Positions 49,277-63,900 of a DNA stretch of 64,000 nucleotides are shown piece by piece (the stretch's first letter is position 1; the number at the start of each line of letters is the position of its first letter). Location of the stretch: positions 5,614,649 through 5,678,648 of the forward strand of contig NW_025062477.1 in NCBI RefSeq assembly GCF_000002995.4, written 5' to 3'. Under the pieces are notes generated by a model. That model saw only the letters and a list, made by a program, of their open reading frames with translations. It was not told the origin of the DNA and made no database searches. Origin of the DNA: Brugia malayi (lineage: Eukaryota > Nematoda > Chromadorea > Rhabditida > Onchocercidae). Made by a program: the position numbers and the translations under genes.

Positions 49277-52200
49277 CTAATCAATGGCTGGTCGTGTGTC
49301 ATATAAACTTGGTGCCTATAAATAAGAAAAATGAATTAATATTTTATAGCATAAATAACTATAATTTATTTAAAAATTAGAAAAATTTTTGTTAAAAGAA
49401 ATGCATATTAAATAAGATATTAAAAGATATGTTAATAATTTTTAACAAAGTTTAAATATCTAAGTTCTATTCAAAACAATGTTTTAATTTACAATTATTT
49501 TTTAAAAAAAAGAAAAAGGTTTCACAAATATATGTTTTTTTAAATTTTTTATGTAAAAATTTTTATAAAGTTGCATTTCTAACCTGAAATGAGCGTCTCC
49601 TATTTAAAAAATCTGCTAGTAGAGTAAAATTTTAAAATCATATAACTAGTTAAGAATTACCTGAAGAAGAATTAGCGCAGTACCTGAAAAACAGGTAATT
49701 GAAAAAAGCAAAAGGAATAATCTGTCAAGTACCATAGCAACAAAATTCCAATCCTCATCAATCTGAAAAAAAAATTTTTTTTTGAAAAATATTTTATTAA
49801 TGTTTTTTTTTTTTTTTTAATGCAAATTCAATTTTTACTATCAAATTTTACTAAGAGATTAAAGATCACAACTCATTTTTCTGTTAATTTTTGAAATTAA
49901 CAGAAAAAGAAGAGTAAATAATTCTAATTATTTCAATTAATAAATTCATAACAGAAATTATTGATTTTTGCTTTATAAAATAGTTAAAATACATCAAGAA
50001 GGGTATATGATGATAATTATAGATGTATTAAATGAAGAAATTATAATTGAATATCACAGATAAATATAAATCAAAAATTGTATGTACTAAAATTAATAAT
50101 TATTACTAATTAATATACTAATTGTTAACGAAATAAAATAATTACATAAGCAGTGCTACAATCCTTTTCTTGAATTTTCTAAATTAATCACTCTTAATTG
50201 GTGTTTACATCATCGTAATGACTAAATTTAATTCAATCATAATTTGTCATATATATATATATATTTTTTTTTTATCAAAGGAATAATTCACAGCCAAATA
50301 GTCATATTTATCACAACAAATAAATTATAATCACTTAAATCATTAAAATACTTAAATAATAATATCGAAATTTTTAATTATATCGAATACAAGAATAATT
50401 TCTAAAAGATTGTTATTATCATATATTTATAATTCACAATTATTGTTTACCATCGCATCGCGATCTTTCTTCTTCAACAATTCTGCAATGAAACAAACAT
50501 TCTCGAATGCTTTGATGACATACGGTGAGCGATAAAGTTTCTGAATTTGCTCATTAATTTGCATATTTGTTGTACGGCATGAATCACAGTTTACTTTTCG
50601 TTCATGGCGATTAATAATCACATTTTCACCTTAAAAGCAAACAAAACTTGACACAAATTTTTAATTTTTTATTTCAATTATTAATCAAATTTAATAAAAC
50701 TAAAATTCTGCGTACTTTGATCAATTTATCATTGATTTTGTTAATTAAATAACCATTGGTTAATGGTTTTTTTGGTTAAAAAGTCAAAAAAAATTCAACT
50801 AATTGATTCATATTTGCAAATTTATCGTTTATGAGCTTAATAATTTATAATTTGATCAAAAGAAAGTTTTCTTTTGAAAATTTACATAATTCTCCGCGTC
50901 GATGACCAAATTTACGAAATGCTTCATCAGTTTCAATTATGATTGGTCGTCTCATCAATAATATTTTAGGTAAAATTTTCAAAAATAGCCATTTGACCCA
51001 ATCAGGCATTTGATGAGTTGCTGGCCTCCGAAAATGTAAATTCAATGCTGCCAATAATGAAAAACATTACTTATTTTCATTTTAAATAAACAAATAAATA
51101 AGTAAATAAATAAATAATACAAAATATTAGTAATTTTTTTACTTAAAAAATGTTAAAATTAAATATAATTTTAAAGCTTTTTTACCAAAAAAGAAAGAAA
51201 ACTAACAAATGACAGTAACGAGAACACTGAGTGAAACCATAATCATTGTAAATAATAAATATTTGCCAATTAACGGTAGAGCTATACTTGTTGCCGGAAT
51301 AATATCTTTCTGTTAATGATTTATCAGATCAATTATCATCAAGTTGATCAATCAATAATCGATAATATATGACAATGAAAAAAAATTTATTCCTATTCAA
51401 TTTTTAAATTGTTTAAATCGTTCGACGTTCAATATAATATGACCAAGAATTAGCACAATAAATAACAATACAGTTGTAAACACGTAAACAAACTGTAAAT
51501 AGTATGTATCAATGTAATTTATTTTATTTATTTGTTATTTTTTTCAGAAAAAAAAAAATAATTTAGACGATATCGTAAACAAATGTTTTGTTTTTGTTTA
51601 CATCATCGCATGAAAACAACATCTATTTCATTTTTCTATCGTTTTATCTTTTTTTCACTTTTATTATTTATATTTGTTCCTCTTTCTGCTGTCAGTTAAT
51701 TTTTTCTTTCTTTTTGTTTGTAAAATGACTCATTTAAAAATTTTGATTAGACAATAGTTTGAACAAAATTTAAATTAAGCAATTTATTTGCATAATTATA
51801 CACACAATAATACATTTCATGTAACTGTTTCATATGTTTGTAATTATTTTAAAATATTTCAAAAATGAAATCGAATAACAGATTTTTGAAATTTTCAAAA
51901 CTGTCACTTCATTTTTTAATGCAAAAATTAATATTAGCAATATCTTAAATTTAAGAAATGAATAAAATAAAACTAATTTAATTCATATTTTATAATTTAT
52001 TTTGTTTTCAATTTAGAAAAAAAAAAAAAAAAGAAAAGAAAAAAGGAAAAAACAAACCAATAATAAGTAGAAAACAGTTAATGCAACCAATGTTAAAATG
52101 CATAATGTGACCTTTTCACCACTTCGTGACGGTAAATAAAAGGCGACAATTGTTAGAAATGATATACCAATGCATGGAAATACCAAATTTACAGTATAAA

Positions 52201-54684
52201 ATAATGGCTTACGACGTAATTCCAAGTAAAACTAAAAGTGATAAAAAGTAAGTTGAAATTTTCTCAATTATTTATTACAAATTATTGACAAATTGAAAAA
52301 TAGGAAGTTATGATTTCATCCCAAAATCATTCTCAAAATTATTTCATCGCAAATAAAAATCTAAAATGTCAAAAACATAAAAGTAAAATAATATTTTACT
52401 GAAAATTTTTACAAGTAATACTATCAATGAGTAAGTACCATAATATCAATGTATGTTCCATCCGAACAACAAGTTGGATAATTCTTTGTACGTCGCTTTG
52501 CAATTCGTGACATTATATCCCACTCTACCGATGGATAATAATCAGAAAGATCTGTAATAAAATTAATCCAATGTAATTATATTATTGCTAATTACTTTAA
52601 AATAAGCAACAACAAATAATAATAAACAGTGACAATGAATAGATAATAAATATTTATTATCATAATAATAAGTTCTACTTCAAAAACTGAAAAAGAACAT
52701 TCTTCTATGCAATGATTACCAATTCCCTCTTCAACAATTGTAATATTATTCATTTCACCATTTTCATTCATTTCCAGTTCATAACGTGCTTCACCATCCA
52801 AAAATTCCAAATTTAGCAAATTCTCGGAATATGTCCAAGAGCCAAACTATAAGTATTAATGAAGTAATTTCTTCATCTGTTCTTCTTCTCTTTTTTTTCA
52901 TAAAATTTATTAAATAAATTAGCAACGAACAAGAAAGAAAAAAAAAAGAGAGAGAGAAAACAAAAATAGGAAATGAATATTTTCACCTTAAAATAACATT
53001 GTTGCTCATCAAATGGAAACCTATAATATGATATAAAATAAAATGAGAAATAAAAAGAAGCAATAAATTTATATAATTACAATTAAAGTTTATAATTTGT
53101 AAATTATTATTTAATTTCGGGTTTTAAGAAATTTTTTTTATTTGTTTTTTTATTAAATTTTAATTTAATATATTCATATTTATGGAAAAATTTTTCTCAG
53201 CAAATTTTTAAACAATATATTTGATCAATTTTCAAACATGCATTAAAATGATTTAAGATAAGAGAAAAAGATGACAATGAACTAACCATCGGACATCAAT
53301 TTGACATAATGTCTTGAAAATAGCAGGTGGTTCCCAGGTTACTTGGCCATCATATCGTAAGGTTGCCTTTGTACTAATTGTTATATTGTAATTACTATCA
53401 GCACTAAAAATTAATTGTTTAATTATTCGACTAATTTAGATATTTAGATTAATTATGAAATAACTGATATTTATGGCATGAAATTAACATATATTAATCT
53501 TTCAATTCCCATTTTTTTTTTCCTTTTTTTCAATTTCTAAGTGAATTTTAATCGTTTGGGCAAGTGATGAATGCATGATTGAATTATTTTTAAATATATA
53601 GAAAGATTTAGATTGTAACTTGTAACGAACAAATTTCGAGAAGCAATAATTTGAAATTTCTTTCCTCATTCCATCTGCAGAAGAAAGAAGGCATTCCTTT
53701 TTGATTTTTATCTGATATTTAGATTAGGATTATTTTGCTTTAATATTCAGTCACTTAAAAATGATTAGTGTTTTAATCAAACAAACAACATTCTTATAAA
53801 TTTATTTAATTCGCCAAAAAAGTTTATTTTGAATTTTGATGTAATGTTGAATTTATGTTTGACACTATTTGCATTTAGATAATAAATATCAAAAATTTTT
53901 GTTTTAAAATCAAAAATAAAAATGAATTTTTTTTCGCAATTAATCATTGAATAATGTTAGTTGAAAAATTATTTGCATTAATTTATCCGATAAGATTGTT
54001 ACGTTTATAAAATTATCACCAAATTAACTGATTAATGAGAAATGAATTACTTATTATATAAGACAATATCAGGTACCCAAATCATTTCATATGGTACATA
54101 AAGTACGCTAACACCACCGTAAATGTGTGGGTTCCATGATAATTTCTTATCAGTCCATACTTGCTTTAACCAAACACTGCATGTCATGATTTGATCGATT
54201 TCATGCTGTAAAATGTAAAATTGAATGATGAAATCTGATAGAGTTTTGAAATTAAATAAGCTGTAAAAATGTAAATTTTAAAATTTCTTTTGTCGAAATT
54301 GATAATTAAAATTAATATTTTATAAATGATTTTTTTTTTTTTATAGGTTATTATTTAAAATATTATCATTTGTAACATTAATTCCAAATATTGATAGTCA
54401 CGACATTTTAATAATTTAATAATCTAATTATTTCTTATTTATTGTTCAATTAACAAAATTGTTAATTAATAAAATTTGAAATGATAACAATAACATCGTA
54501 CAACGTCAATAATTTGTGAAAGTCGTAATTTAAGTTTGATATTAATTGGTTTATTTGGTTCTGGTGCTGGTCGTCGATGTTTGTTATAATTTACCAACAA
54601 GTCATCATATAATCGTTTTGCATCTTCATTACCGTATGACACCGATATAAATGACATTAAGAACGGTAATATCACTTGAATCAT
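49277..54684 (-). CDS. unc-38: Nicotinic acetylcholine receptor alpha subunit UNC-38
   Basis: Cys-loop ligand-gated cation channel subunit of the nematode body-wall muscle levamisole receptor, acting at the neuromuscular junction. Twelve exons, first at 54684-54502, last ending with TAG at 49279-49277. A signal peptide ([18 protein letters not shown]) is followed by [20 protein letters not shown], near identical to UNC-38 as I remember it. The ligand-binding domain contains [32 protein letters not shown], the Cys-loop [15 protein letters not shown] and the vicinal cysteines YPTCC that define alpha subunits. Membrane segments: [20 protein letters not shown] (M1), [20 protein letters not shown] (M2), [20 protein letters not shown] (M3), and M4 ([16 protein letters not shown]) near 49720. 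The C-terminus is [11 protein letters not shown] 34-bp microexon (53020-52987) encodes [11 protein letters not shown]. No truncation is seen. It is a known target class of levamisole and pyrantel. Confidence 0.96.
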
Positions 54685-57600
54685 ACTGTATAAATTAGCT
54701 AAACCAAATAGAAATCATTTTTTGAATAGATCCAAAAAAAAAATTCAAAACAAAAAAAAAGGAAGAAAAATAGAAGGCAAAATGAAGTGATAGATTTCAC
54801 AAAGTATAATTAATGGTAGACACGATAGTTTGATTAATTAATGAACATGCATCATTGATCAGGAAAATATATATAGTCCATTGAATTGTTTAAAAAGTAG
54901 GAATTTCAGATTTAAAATTTTGTCTCAAGTATAAGCTATGCATGAATGACATCTGTCATATTTAATAAATTATTGTTATTAATTATTATTATTATTATTA
55001 TTAATACTGTTATTGTTAATCATTGATTATTATCACTATTATTATTATTGCTAATTATTTAAATGTTGAAAATTTAATAACAACTGACGAAGACTTTTTT
55101 TATTACATCATATTTATATAAAATTTCTCTCAATCAGTGTCAAAATTTCATATATTTGAAAATACTGCAAACCGTTACAAATTCAGTTTCAAACATTACT
55201 TTTGTGCATTTTTTTGGAAAAAGATTTATTAAACCAATAAATAAAATAAAAAAAAAACATTATTAATTGAAATGGAACTGAAAAGGAATTAAATACAACA
55301 AATTCACTGCATGCGTATAAATGAATGAACAAATAAATGTATGAATGAGTTAAATCAGTCTGTTAAATCAATCTTTTTAGAAAAAAAATTTTTTTTTTTT
55401 TTTTAGTAATTGAAATAAAATAAACAAGGAAAAATGGAAGTAAAATTGAATGGATGATGTTTATTATTTACTTGCTTGAAATTGAAAACAATTACATTGT
55501 TCATTGCTAACATCTGTCATACAAAACAGCGCGCACTGCAAGCTAGCAAGCAGGCAAGCAAGCTAGCAAGCAAGAAAGTAGGCAAGCAAGTAGTAGCAGT
55601 AGCATTAATTGTTAAGCAGTAGCAGTAGCAGTAGCAGCATTTTCAATCATTTGTCAAATATTTCGAAAACCAATGGATGAATATAAATACTAATAAATTC
55701 CATGTCATTAGTCTTTTCTCTCTTCATTTCTTTCTTTTCCCTTCACTTTCTCTTCCTTTCATCTGTTATTTCATTTTTCCCTTTTTTTTTTTTTTTTTTT
55801 TTTTTTGTTTTCCTTTTTATTTCTGAAAAAAAAAAAAAATGAGCAAAACAAAAAGAGAAAAATGAAAGATTTGAAATGAAATGAAAAAAAAAAGTTGTTG
55901 AATTGATGGAAGAAAGAAAGAAAGAAAGCAAATGTAATTTATAGTTTGTTATTTATGTGAAATTATAAAAAACGAAATTGTCTCACATTTTTTTCCTACA
56001 ATTCAATTTCTATTTTCTTTTTTTTTTTCTTTTGTAGGATAAATTTAAACTTTATAATATGCAAGTTTATTGCGCTAATAATCGATATGAAAGTTTTTTT
56101 TTTTCTTTTACAGATTTTTATATAATTTTATTACATTTAGTCTTCGAATTCAGATCCAAATGAATAATAATAATAATTTAGCTGATCGTTTATAGTGATC
56201 AAACACGCACGTCATTAATTTTATTTATTAATTACACCTTTCGTTAGTTTTAATTATTTTCTCTAATCAATCTCAGCTCTAACCAATTTCAGGCTAACAA
56301 TTTGGAATTCCACCATTCCCATAATTAATAATTATCCTCCCAATACCACCAAAACCAATATTTTAACTGTAGCATTTAATTTTTAAAATATATATTTTCA
56401 AATTGACTTTAAGATGTTGTTGAGATATTGTGAATTTGATTCAAAAGATATACAGATGAGATTCCTCTTCTAGTTTCATTTTAGCAACAAATTTTTGTCA
56501 CAAATGACATTAAGATACCCTCCGATAGCTGATATCCTGATATCAATTTTATGTTTCATCAACCAACAACAAATGTTTTCCATTGATTAATTTATGATCA
56601 AATACAATTCAAATAATTAACAGAACACAATCTTAATAAAATCTTTAAACATTAAATACAAATTTCAAACTATACAAAAAACGGAAATAAAAAACATGCA
56701 ACAATAAATTCTAAGAAATTTGACACTTTTAGGAAATATATTTGAAAAAAAATCACCTTATGAAATGCCTGAAAAAAAAAAAACTTCAGTGTTATTTTTA
56801 GACAATTTATAACTTTTACAACGAAAACTTTAGTCAATGCATAGAATAACATTTAAGAATTAATCATACGGCAATATCATCAATTAATGAGCCAAGCTTT
56901 GCAAATAGACTGGAATCATTTATGTCTTCTTAAGTTTTCAGAAATAAAAAAGAAGGTTCATTAGACACTTATGCCTTCTTTGCTTTGTTCTATTTCCGCT
57001 TTGAAATCCATTCGTGGTTCGAAGACTTGTCCCTCAGAAAAGATATGCACGCATCAAAAACTTTGTGTATTTTTTAAAATCCACAAAAATCATTTGAATA
57101 ATTAGTACTAATAAGAAGGCAAATATATATATAACGAAGAGATCGGCAATACAAATAAAAATAAATGGAAAACTTTATGTACAATGAAGAAGACGAAAGG
57201 GAAGAAAAAAATAGAATTGAAAATTTCATACAACTGATAAACAAGTAATATTATTGAAAGATTAATATTGATTATGAGAGATGAAAGGATCATTTTAAGT
57301 AGTAATAGAAATCAGCCACTCCCACTTCAGTATGTAGCTTAATTTCATGAATAAAACCACTACATCATTAATTATACAGAACTTCAATCATTTAGAAGAA
57401 ATTATGTATAATCTCTTCATTCCTATAGATTAAGACGTATATTACTATAAAAATTCGGTAAATGATACTTCCAACACAACATCACACACATTCATGCATT
57501 CCTCATAAAACTGATTTGCAAAAAGAAAAAAAAAGAAATAATGAAAGTGCAAAAACCAGCGAAATGATGTCAAAAAATGCAACAAAATCGATATAATTTC

Positions 57601-57900
57601 TTATGAAAAGAGAAAACGAAAGTCTCTGAATTGCAAATAGGGGAAAATGTGAATTAATTGGTTATTATTACCTACAGAATTGCATAATTTCTGTCCTATT
57701 TGAAACAGCTTTATTTGTTATGCAATAACTAACAATTAATAAAATCAAACAAAACGAAAATTTCTGAAACAATCTTATCACTTTATTAAATTCCTCAATA
57801 CACCGGGATTCATTTGAAAAAGACAAAAAATTCCAAAAATGCTTCAGTAAAATAAAAAAATACTAAAGCCAATCATATTGATAAATTTAAACGTTAAACA
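54685..57900. other. spacer between MYRF stop and unc-38 start
   Basis: About 3.2 kb. It contains AT-rich DNA, a short GCAAGC/TAGC-rich array (about 55535-55640), a long T then A homopolymer block (55780-55890), and a less AT-rich patch at 56880-57060 with a 12-base direct repeat TTATGYCTTCTT (56920 and 56969). No believable gene. The MYRF 3' UTR and unc-38 promoter should lie at the two ends. Confidence 0.6.
55535..55640. repeat. low-complexity (GCAAGCAA/CTAG)n and (GTAGCA)n block
   Basis: Irregular GCAAGCTAGCAAGCAGGCAA-type units pass into GTAGCAGTAGCA units with one 15-base interruption. About 0.9 kb upstream of the unc-38 ATG. Confidence 0.85.
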
Positions 57901-60900
57901 TTAAAAGTTCATTGCAGTTTGACAGCGACGATAGAAAATTAAATTATACTCATCAAAGCTACGTCCACGTTGAGATTCATTCATATTGCATGATTCGGTA
58001 CTATAGCCAATGCGAAATCGATATGCACTATGCACATAATTGCCAACTGGTAACTCATAGATTCCTTCTACTATCTGAAAAATTAAGGAGTTAAATAATT
58101 CGAAATGATAAGAAGCATAACATGACAAGCAATATTTGCCTGTAAACGATGATAAAAGTGATAAATTATTCCTTTTTTAAATATGAAATGGATAAATACT
58201 TACAAGGAGCAGTTTGTAATGATATACAAAGCAAAAATTTACGAGAAAAAAGAAATACAACCTCGAATAAAAAATACCTTTTGAACTACTGGTTGTTTTC
58301 CACGATCTGTCCTTATAGCATGTTCATCATTACACGGTTTTTGATCAAAATCTCGCAAACTACCACAATTATCAATATAAGTACCACTATCTCCAACACT
58401 AAAATTTAAAATTGAACAGTTCAAATCTATAGAAAATTATAGAATAATATAAATCTATACTATTTTATTTAGAAATAAGGAGAAAAAAGGATGATAGTGT
58501 ATGGATATCATCCAGGCTGTCTATTTGCAACTAAACCAATATACCTAAATAAGAATTACAAAATATTTTTGAGATTAAAAAATTTCTTCTCTTATAATAA
58601 ATTGACTAAAATTTAATCTCATTTTTTGCAATAAATACTTCATTGAATACTTAAGCTTACTCGTTGCACTAGACAAGAAGAAATGAACCTTTTTAATCTA
58701 TCTAACCATGATCCATATGTCACATTATTCGTTGGTAAAAAAAGTTATGAGCAGCATTAGTAGTAACCTACTAACAATGTTCAAATGACTTAATAAAATA
58801 AAACACTTGACCTACTCCTCAGAAGCAATTTTTTTAATATATTATGGATGGTCTAAAAACAAAACAAAAGTACCTAAATTAAACGTTAAAAAAAAAAATC
58901 AAAAACCTTCAGCTACTATTTAATAATTATGTACTACATACGAAAAAAATTCCTAGTGTGAAACATACTCAAATTTAATTTCCAACGGAACTGTTGGCAT
59001 AGTCGGTGAAATGGGTATGTAAAGGGTGTAGAGACCACGACGTGGTTCACAACTATCGTTTATACAATATCGACCATCGATCGTTACATTAAAATCCAAT
59101 ATTTCAATGATAATATCTGATGCTAATGATGAAAAAACGGCTCGTCTATCGAGAGACAATGGTCGATTTTCCGAACCATTTCTGACTTTTAAGAATGATT
59201 GTTGTTGCTGCGATAGAGTCAAAACTGTTTGCTGATTCTAAATTGTAAATGCTTGCAATCTTTTTTGTTAAAAAAAAAACTCAACAATGTCTTGAAATAT
59301 ATATATATATAAAATTCCAATACTCTTGTAAAACTTATTTACTTAAGCTGATATTTCTGTTTGTTTCGGCTAAAAAGATTAATTGGTCACGCAAATAAAG
59401 TTCTGTCAACAAATCTGACCAGTAAAAATTTAGCAGAATGAGACAGAAACTACCACCACTTCCCTCAGAGTTAACTTTTTTTTTTCTAGAAAAATGAGAA
59501 CATCGTTTTTTTTTTTTTCTTTTTTTTGTGCTGAAAATGAAATCTCAATGGATCTATGGAATCAATTGGGAAAATTAATTTAAGAATTAAAAGTTAATAC
59601 CTTATCAATAGAAATATCATTTGGTACGTTATATTCATCACGTTCCATGCAACAAAACATATGACAATACATATGATCGCATGAAACGCTTAAAGGTGGC
59701 GCATGTGGTTGAATTGGTGGCTTCCAAATATTATCTTTGACTTGAACAATTTGACCAATTTTACCACCCTGTTCCAACACTACTGGTCCATTAGTGCTAC
59801 TACTTTCAAAAATATACGGCCGTTTCTGATATCCAAATGTTCGATTATGCCAGTCTAGCACATATAATGTTGACATTGCTATTAAGCTTAAAGGAAACCA
59901 AATTAATCTTCAATTTTATTAGTGAATTGGTAGTAACATTAAGTTCATATCTTTTATCAGTGAATTAATGTACGGACAAAACATGTTCTTGATGTGCTAC
60001 CAGTTTTTAAATAATTTCGGGAAATCCTGGAATTTTATGATAAATCGAACAATTTCTGCATTCAGTTGTCCAATCTACCTTTATATTTACAAAAACAATA
60101 TGACGTTAAAGAAATTACCAAATAGCCATTATTCCAACAAGAACGACAATTGTTCCCTGCGTTACTTTCGAACTACACAATGGAGGTTCCACACGATGAC
60201 AAGATGGATTTCTGCAATGCCAGTGTTTTTCACGATTTCTGCCCCGTTCTTTATTACTCCTGTAAAATAATACTGATAATTGCAAAGATCTTTTTTGAAA
60301 AGCTTCAAAAAATGAAAAGTTTTGAATTAACAAAAGATATTAAATAAATAAAAATCGATATAAATGCTGTAATTTTTTTCATCCTCAGAATTCTCCAGGG
60401 CTTTCTAACATCGCACTCTTTTTCAGAAAAAAAAGAAATTCCAGAATTCTTTTAAAAAAAGCACTCACCTACGATGACATTTGTCCCGTGAAACACAGGA
60501 TGGAGTAATTGAAGCAAGTGATGTATGCGATGACATAAAGCTTGCTTTATCAGAAAATCCAAGGTCACTAAGGCCGCTTGCTAAGCTGCCGACATCCTTA
60601 TTTTTCCGCCGATGTAATCTGGCTAATTTGTGAGATAACTTTTCAACAGCTTCAATTTTGTGCTCCAAATTCCCTGTAAGGCGGCAAAGTTCAGTTGCTG
60701 CTGCAACTGTTTCATAGAATATCCGCGAGTCATCAACCTAAAATTTGGATCAGTCTAATTTGGCTACACGATTATTTAAGTCATAGCTTATCTGACAGTC
60801 CAGTTATTTGTTAAATTTTCAATTCAAGCCGATAAATATTATGACCAATATTTAAAATCGCTATTCTCACAAGCGATTACATTACACGACCTCTTGCACT

Positions 60901-63900
60901 GTAGAACGAGAAAAATCAAATAACTGAAGAATTTTTCAAGTTCCAAGAAATCTGCAGCTTTAAAGAAAATTATGCACCTGTAAGTAATCTCCATTATCGG
61001 TCACGGCATCTGGTAAAATCTCGGCTAACTCTTGAGCAATAACGCCGACCCTGTGACGATTTTCCTCCGACAAACCCCATTTTAGCGCTATTTCTGGTTT
61101 GTAGGAATAGCCAACAACACGAATTTGGGCAAGATGAGATAAAGCGATTTTGGTATCCACCTGTTAAATTTTCTTTAAATGTTTTATAGATTCTCTTTCA
61201 AAAAAAAATCTTTTCCAACTCTTAAAAATAGTAAAATTATTTAAAAAATATCGAAACTATAGGAGATGCATCTAAATTGAACCTCATGGATTTGTTCTTT
61301 CATTCGACGATCGGATGGGCGATGCACAACTCCAGAGCAATAGATGTCACCACCAACAGTCAACGGTGCAACAGCTCGATCCGTACCAATTGCCACCGAA
61401 CCACTATTATAATATAGAGTGGAACCATTCTTCTGCCAAGTAGCATCTGAATCCGGTGGCTCAAACTGACCTGGATTTGAAGCCTGTAATAACAGAAACA
61501 ATACTAAATTAATGGATATTAAACCAATCCTAGACATCTTATCAACTATCTCTGTTTTAGTAAAAAATTTATTTCCAATTATTGATTTTCTTGCTTATTG
61601 TAATTTATAAATAACTTCAGTTGCTATCAATGTTCTATAGACATCATCTTCTAGCTAACTAATATTTCATTTCGCATTTCATGCATATTTCCTTGTGATC
61701 GGTCGTAAGTTTAATGAAAAATTGACTGGAATTTCAGAAAACAATAGAAAACAACAGTAAAGCTTACTCGAACAATTACTTTCTCGGATTGATAGGCTTG
61801 AACAATTGCATCATGTCCATCGGCAGTACACGCAATCAAACGTACAACAAGTAGAAAGTATTTCTGATCAGGATTTGGACGACCGTTTTTTCGCTGATTA
61901 TTCATCGTTGTTTCTGAGAAATGCAGCCTTGGTACAGTCACTTTTGTCATACGTCGTTCATGAATTTCAAGTCTGAAGTGCAGAATTAGAACCAAGAGTT
62001 TGAACAAATTTCGAATTTTGTTATTTAAGCTTTCATAAAGTAATGGAACAGTGCAGAAGAAAAATGAAAATCTTGAGAATTTAAGCGTATAATCATTTCA
62101 AAAGTAAGATTTTTATTCTTTAATAAAGATAATTTCGTGATATGAATAGCTGTCTAAGGCAATTCATTTTATCAGTTTTGTAAAAAAAAAGTAAGAAAAT
62201 AAAAAAGGAAACTTACGACACAGGATCATGAGGTACTGGCCTTCTATCCGTTGTTGATTGCTTGATTTGTATCTCTGACGTTGGCATTTCACTTTTTACA
62301 CCACAAAATGCTAACTTAAATTCTTTTACCATTTTCAATTCGTTACCTATTTTGACGAAATTTGGCGGATGATTATCAATTGCTTCGATGTGTACAGAAA
62401 TCTGGAAAAAAAAATATATTCATTTTTCCCGTAACACTTTCGAACTATCCAGAAGACACTTTTAACAATCTAAATGTATAAATAGTTATCTGAAGTAAAG
62501 GTAACAGGTGTCGTCGCACGAAGTACAGTTATGGAAGTAATGTAAAGAACGAGATATGTAAGATGAAGCAGAAAGGAACTGTGAAAAGAAAAGTGGCAGC
62601 AACACTACGAATAATTATATGAAAAAAAGAATGAAAGCATGTAAATAGTAACTAATAGGTAATGAGCAAAAAAAAAAAAAAATTCATTCTCACAAAAAGA
62701 ATGAGTTAAAATTCCTGCTAAAATATTGCTTTTGAGTAAATATTTCAGTAAACAACGAAATTCGTTTATTGTCATAATGGGAAAAATTAATACCTGAAAG
62801 TGATTTTTCTTCTGATTCACAAAGCAATTATCCATAGTACTGTAATTGAATCCTTTATCCGCTACAACATGCATTTCCAGTTGATGTAACGGTCTTTGAT
62901 TGATATCATACAAAGTAGCCCAGTGTTCTTCATTGAATGCAGTGAATTTGATCGCTTGCTGGTGGAAACTATCATCAAAATCTTCTACTGTAGTTACCGG
63001 CGATGATATGACTGTAAGTTGACTGGGTAACGAGAATACCTGAAAGATCGTAGTGACCGGTCTTTTAAATATCATTACTTTTAAATATCATTACTAAATT
63101 TACAATAAAAATCCCAAATATTTCATGAAAATTAAATTACAAATTTCCAAAGAGCAAATATTTAATATAATCTAATCATCTCCAGTTATATTCGACTGAG
63201 TAAGGAAAAAAACTTCCGGAACAACAAGTGATGAGTTTTAGCACAATACTATTGACTGCATTCTGCTGTATCACTTACAGAAATCAAAATTAAAAAAAAA
63301 AAAAAAATGCATATGTTAGACAGACATTTATTCAACATTATATCATCTCAATATTTGCAACAATCTAAACGTCTGAAAAATTTCCAAAAATTTAGGAGTG
63401 AAAAAACCGTTCTAAGCAAACTTTTCTTCAACTTATACAAACGAATCAGGAAACAAATTTACCTTCTGTGGTTCACTTTTCACATTAGCTGATACCGGAT
63501 TATGTGGTTGTTGTTGCTGTTGTGATGGTGGTGGTTGTTGCTGCTCTGATCGCATACGTTTACGACTTACTTGGCCATCGCTCTGAGAGCTCGAACCATC
63601 TCCATCACTAGCTGCGGAACTGATTACATTACTATAGGGATCCATCTGATAATCATTATTCTGGATCAAATAACCACTATTAACTGGTCTCATGTTGACA
63701 GCTGGAGGTGAAACCTGCAAGATTTTAATAATTCTAATAAAAAATTTCGAAATTTATAAATGCGTGAATTAAAATTAGACATTATTAATTTTTCTTCCTC
63801 ACAATTCAAATATAATCAAAAAATGAACACCTGAGGTAATGCAGAAGGTGTTGACTGCGGCGGATATGCACCACTATTACCGATGAAGTCGGATTGTGGT

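Noticed and set aside
57005..57035. TGGTTCGAAGAC resembling a tRNA T-loop
   Set aside because: No matching acceptor, D or anticodon arms could be folded around it.
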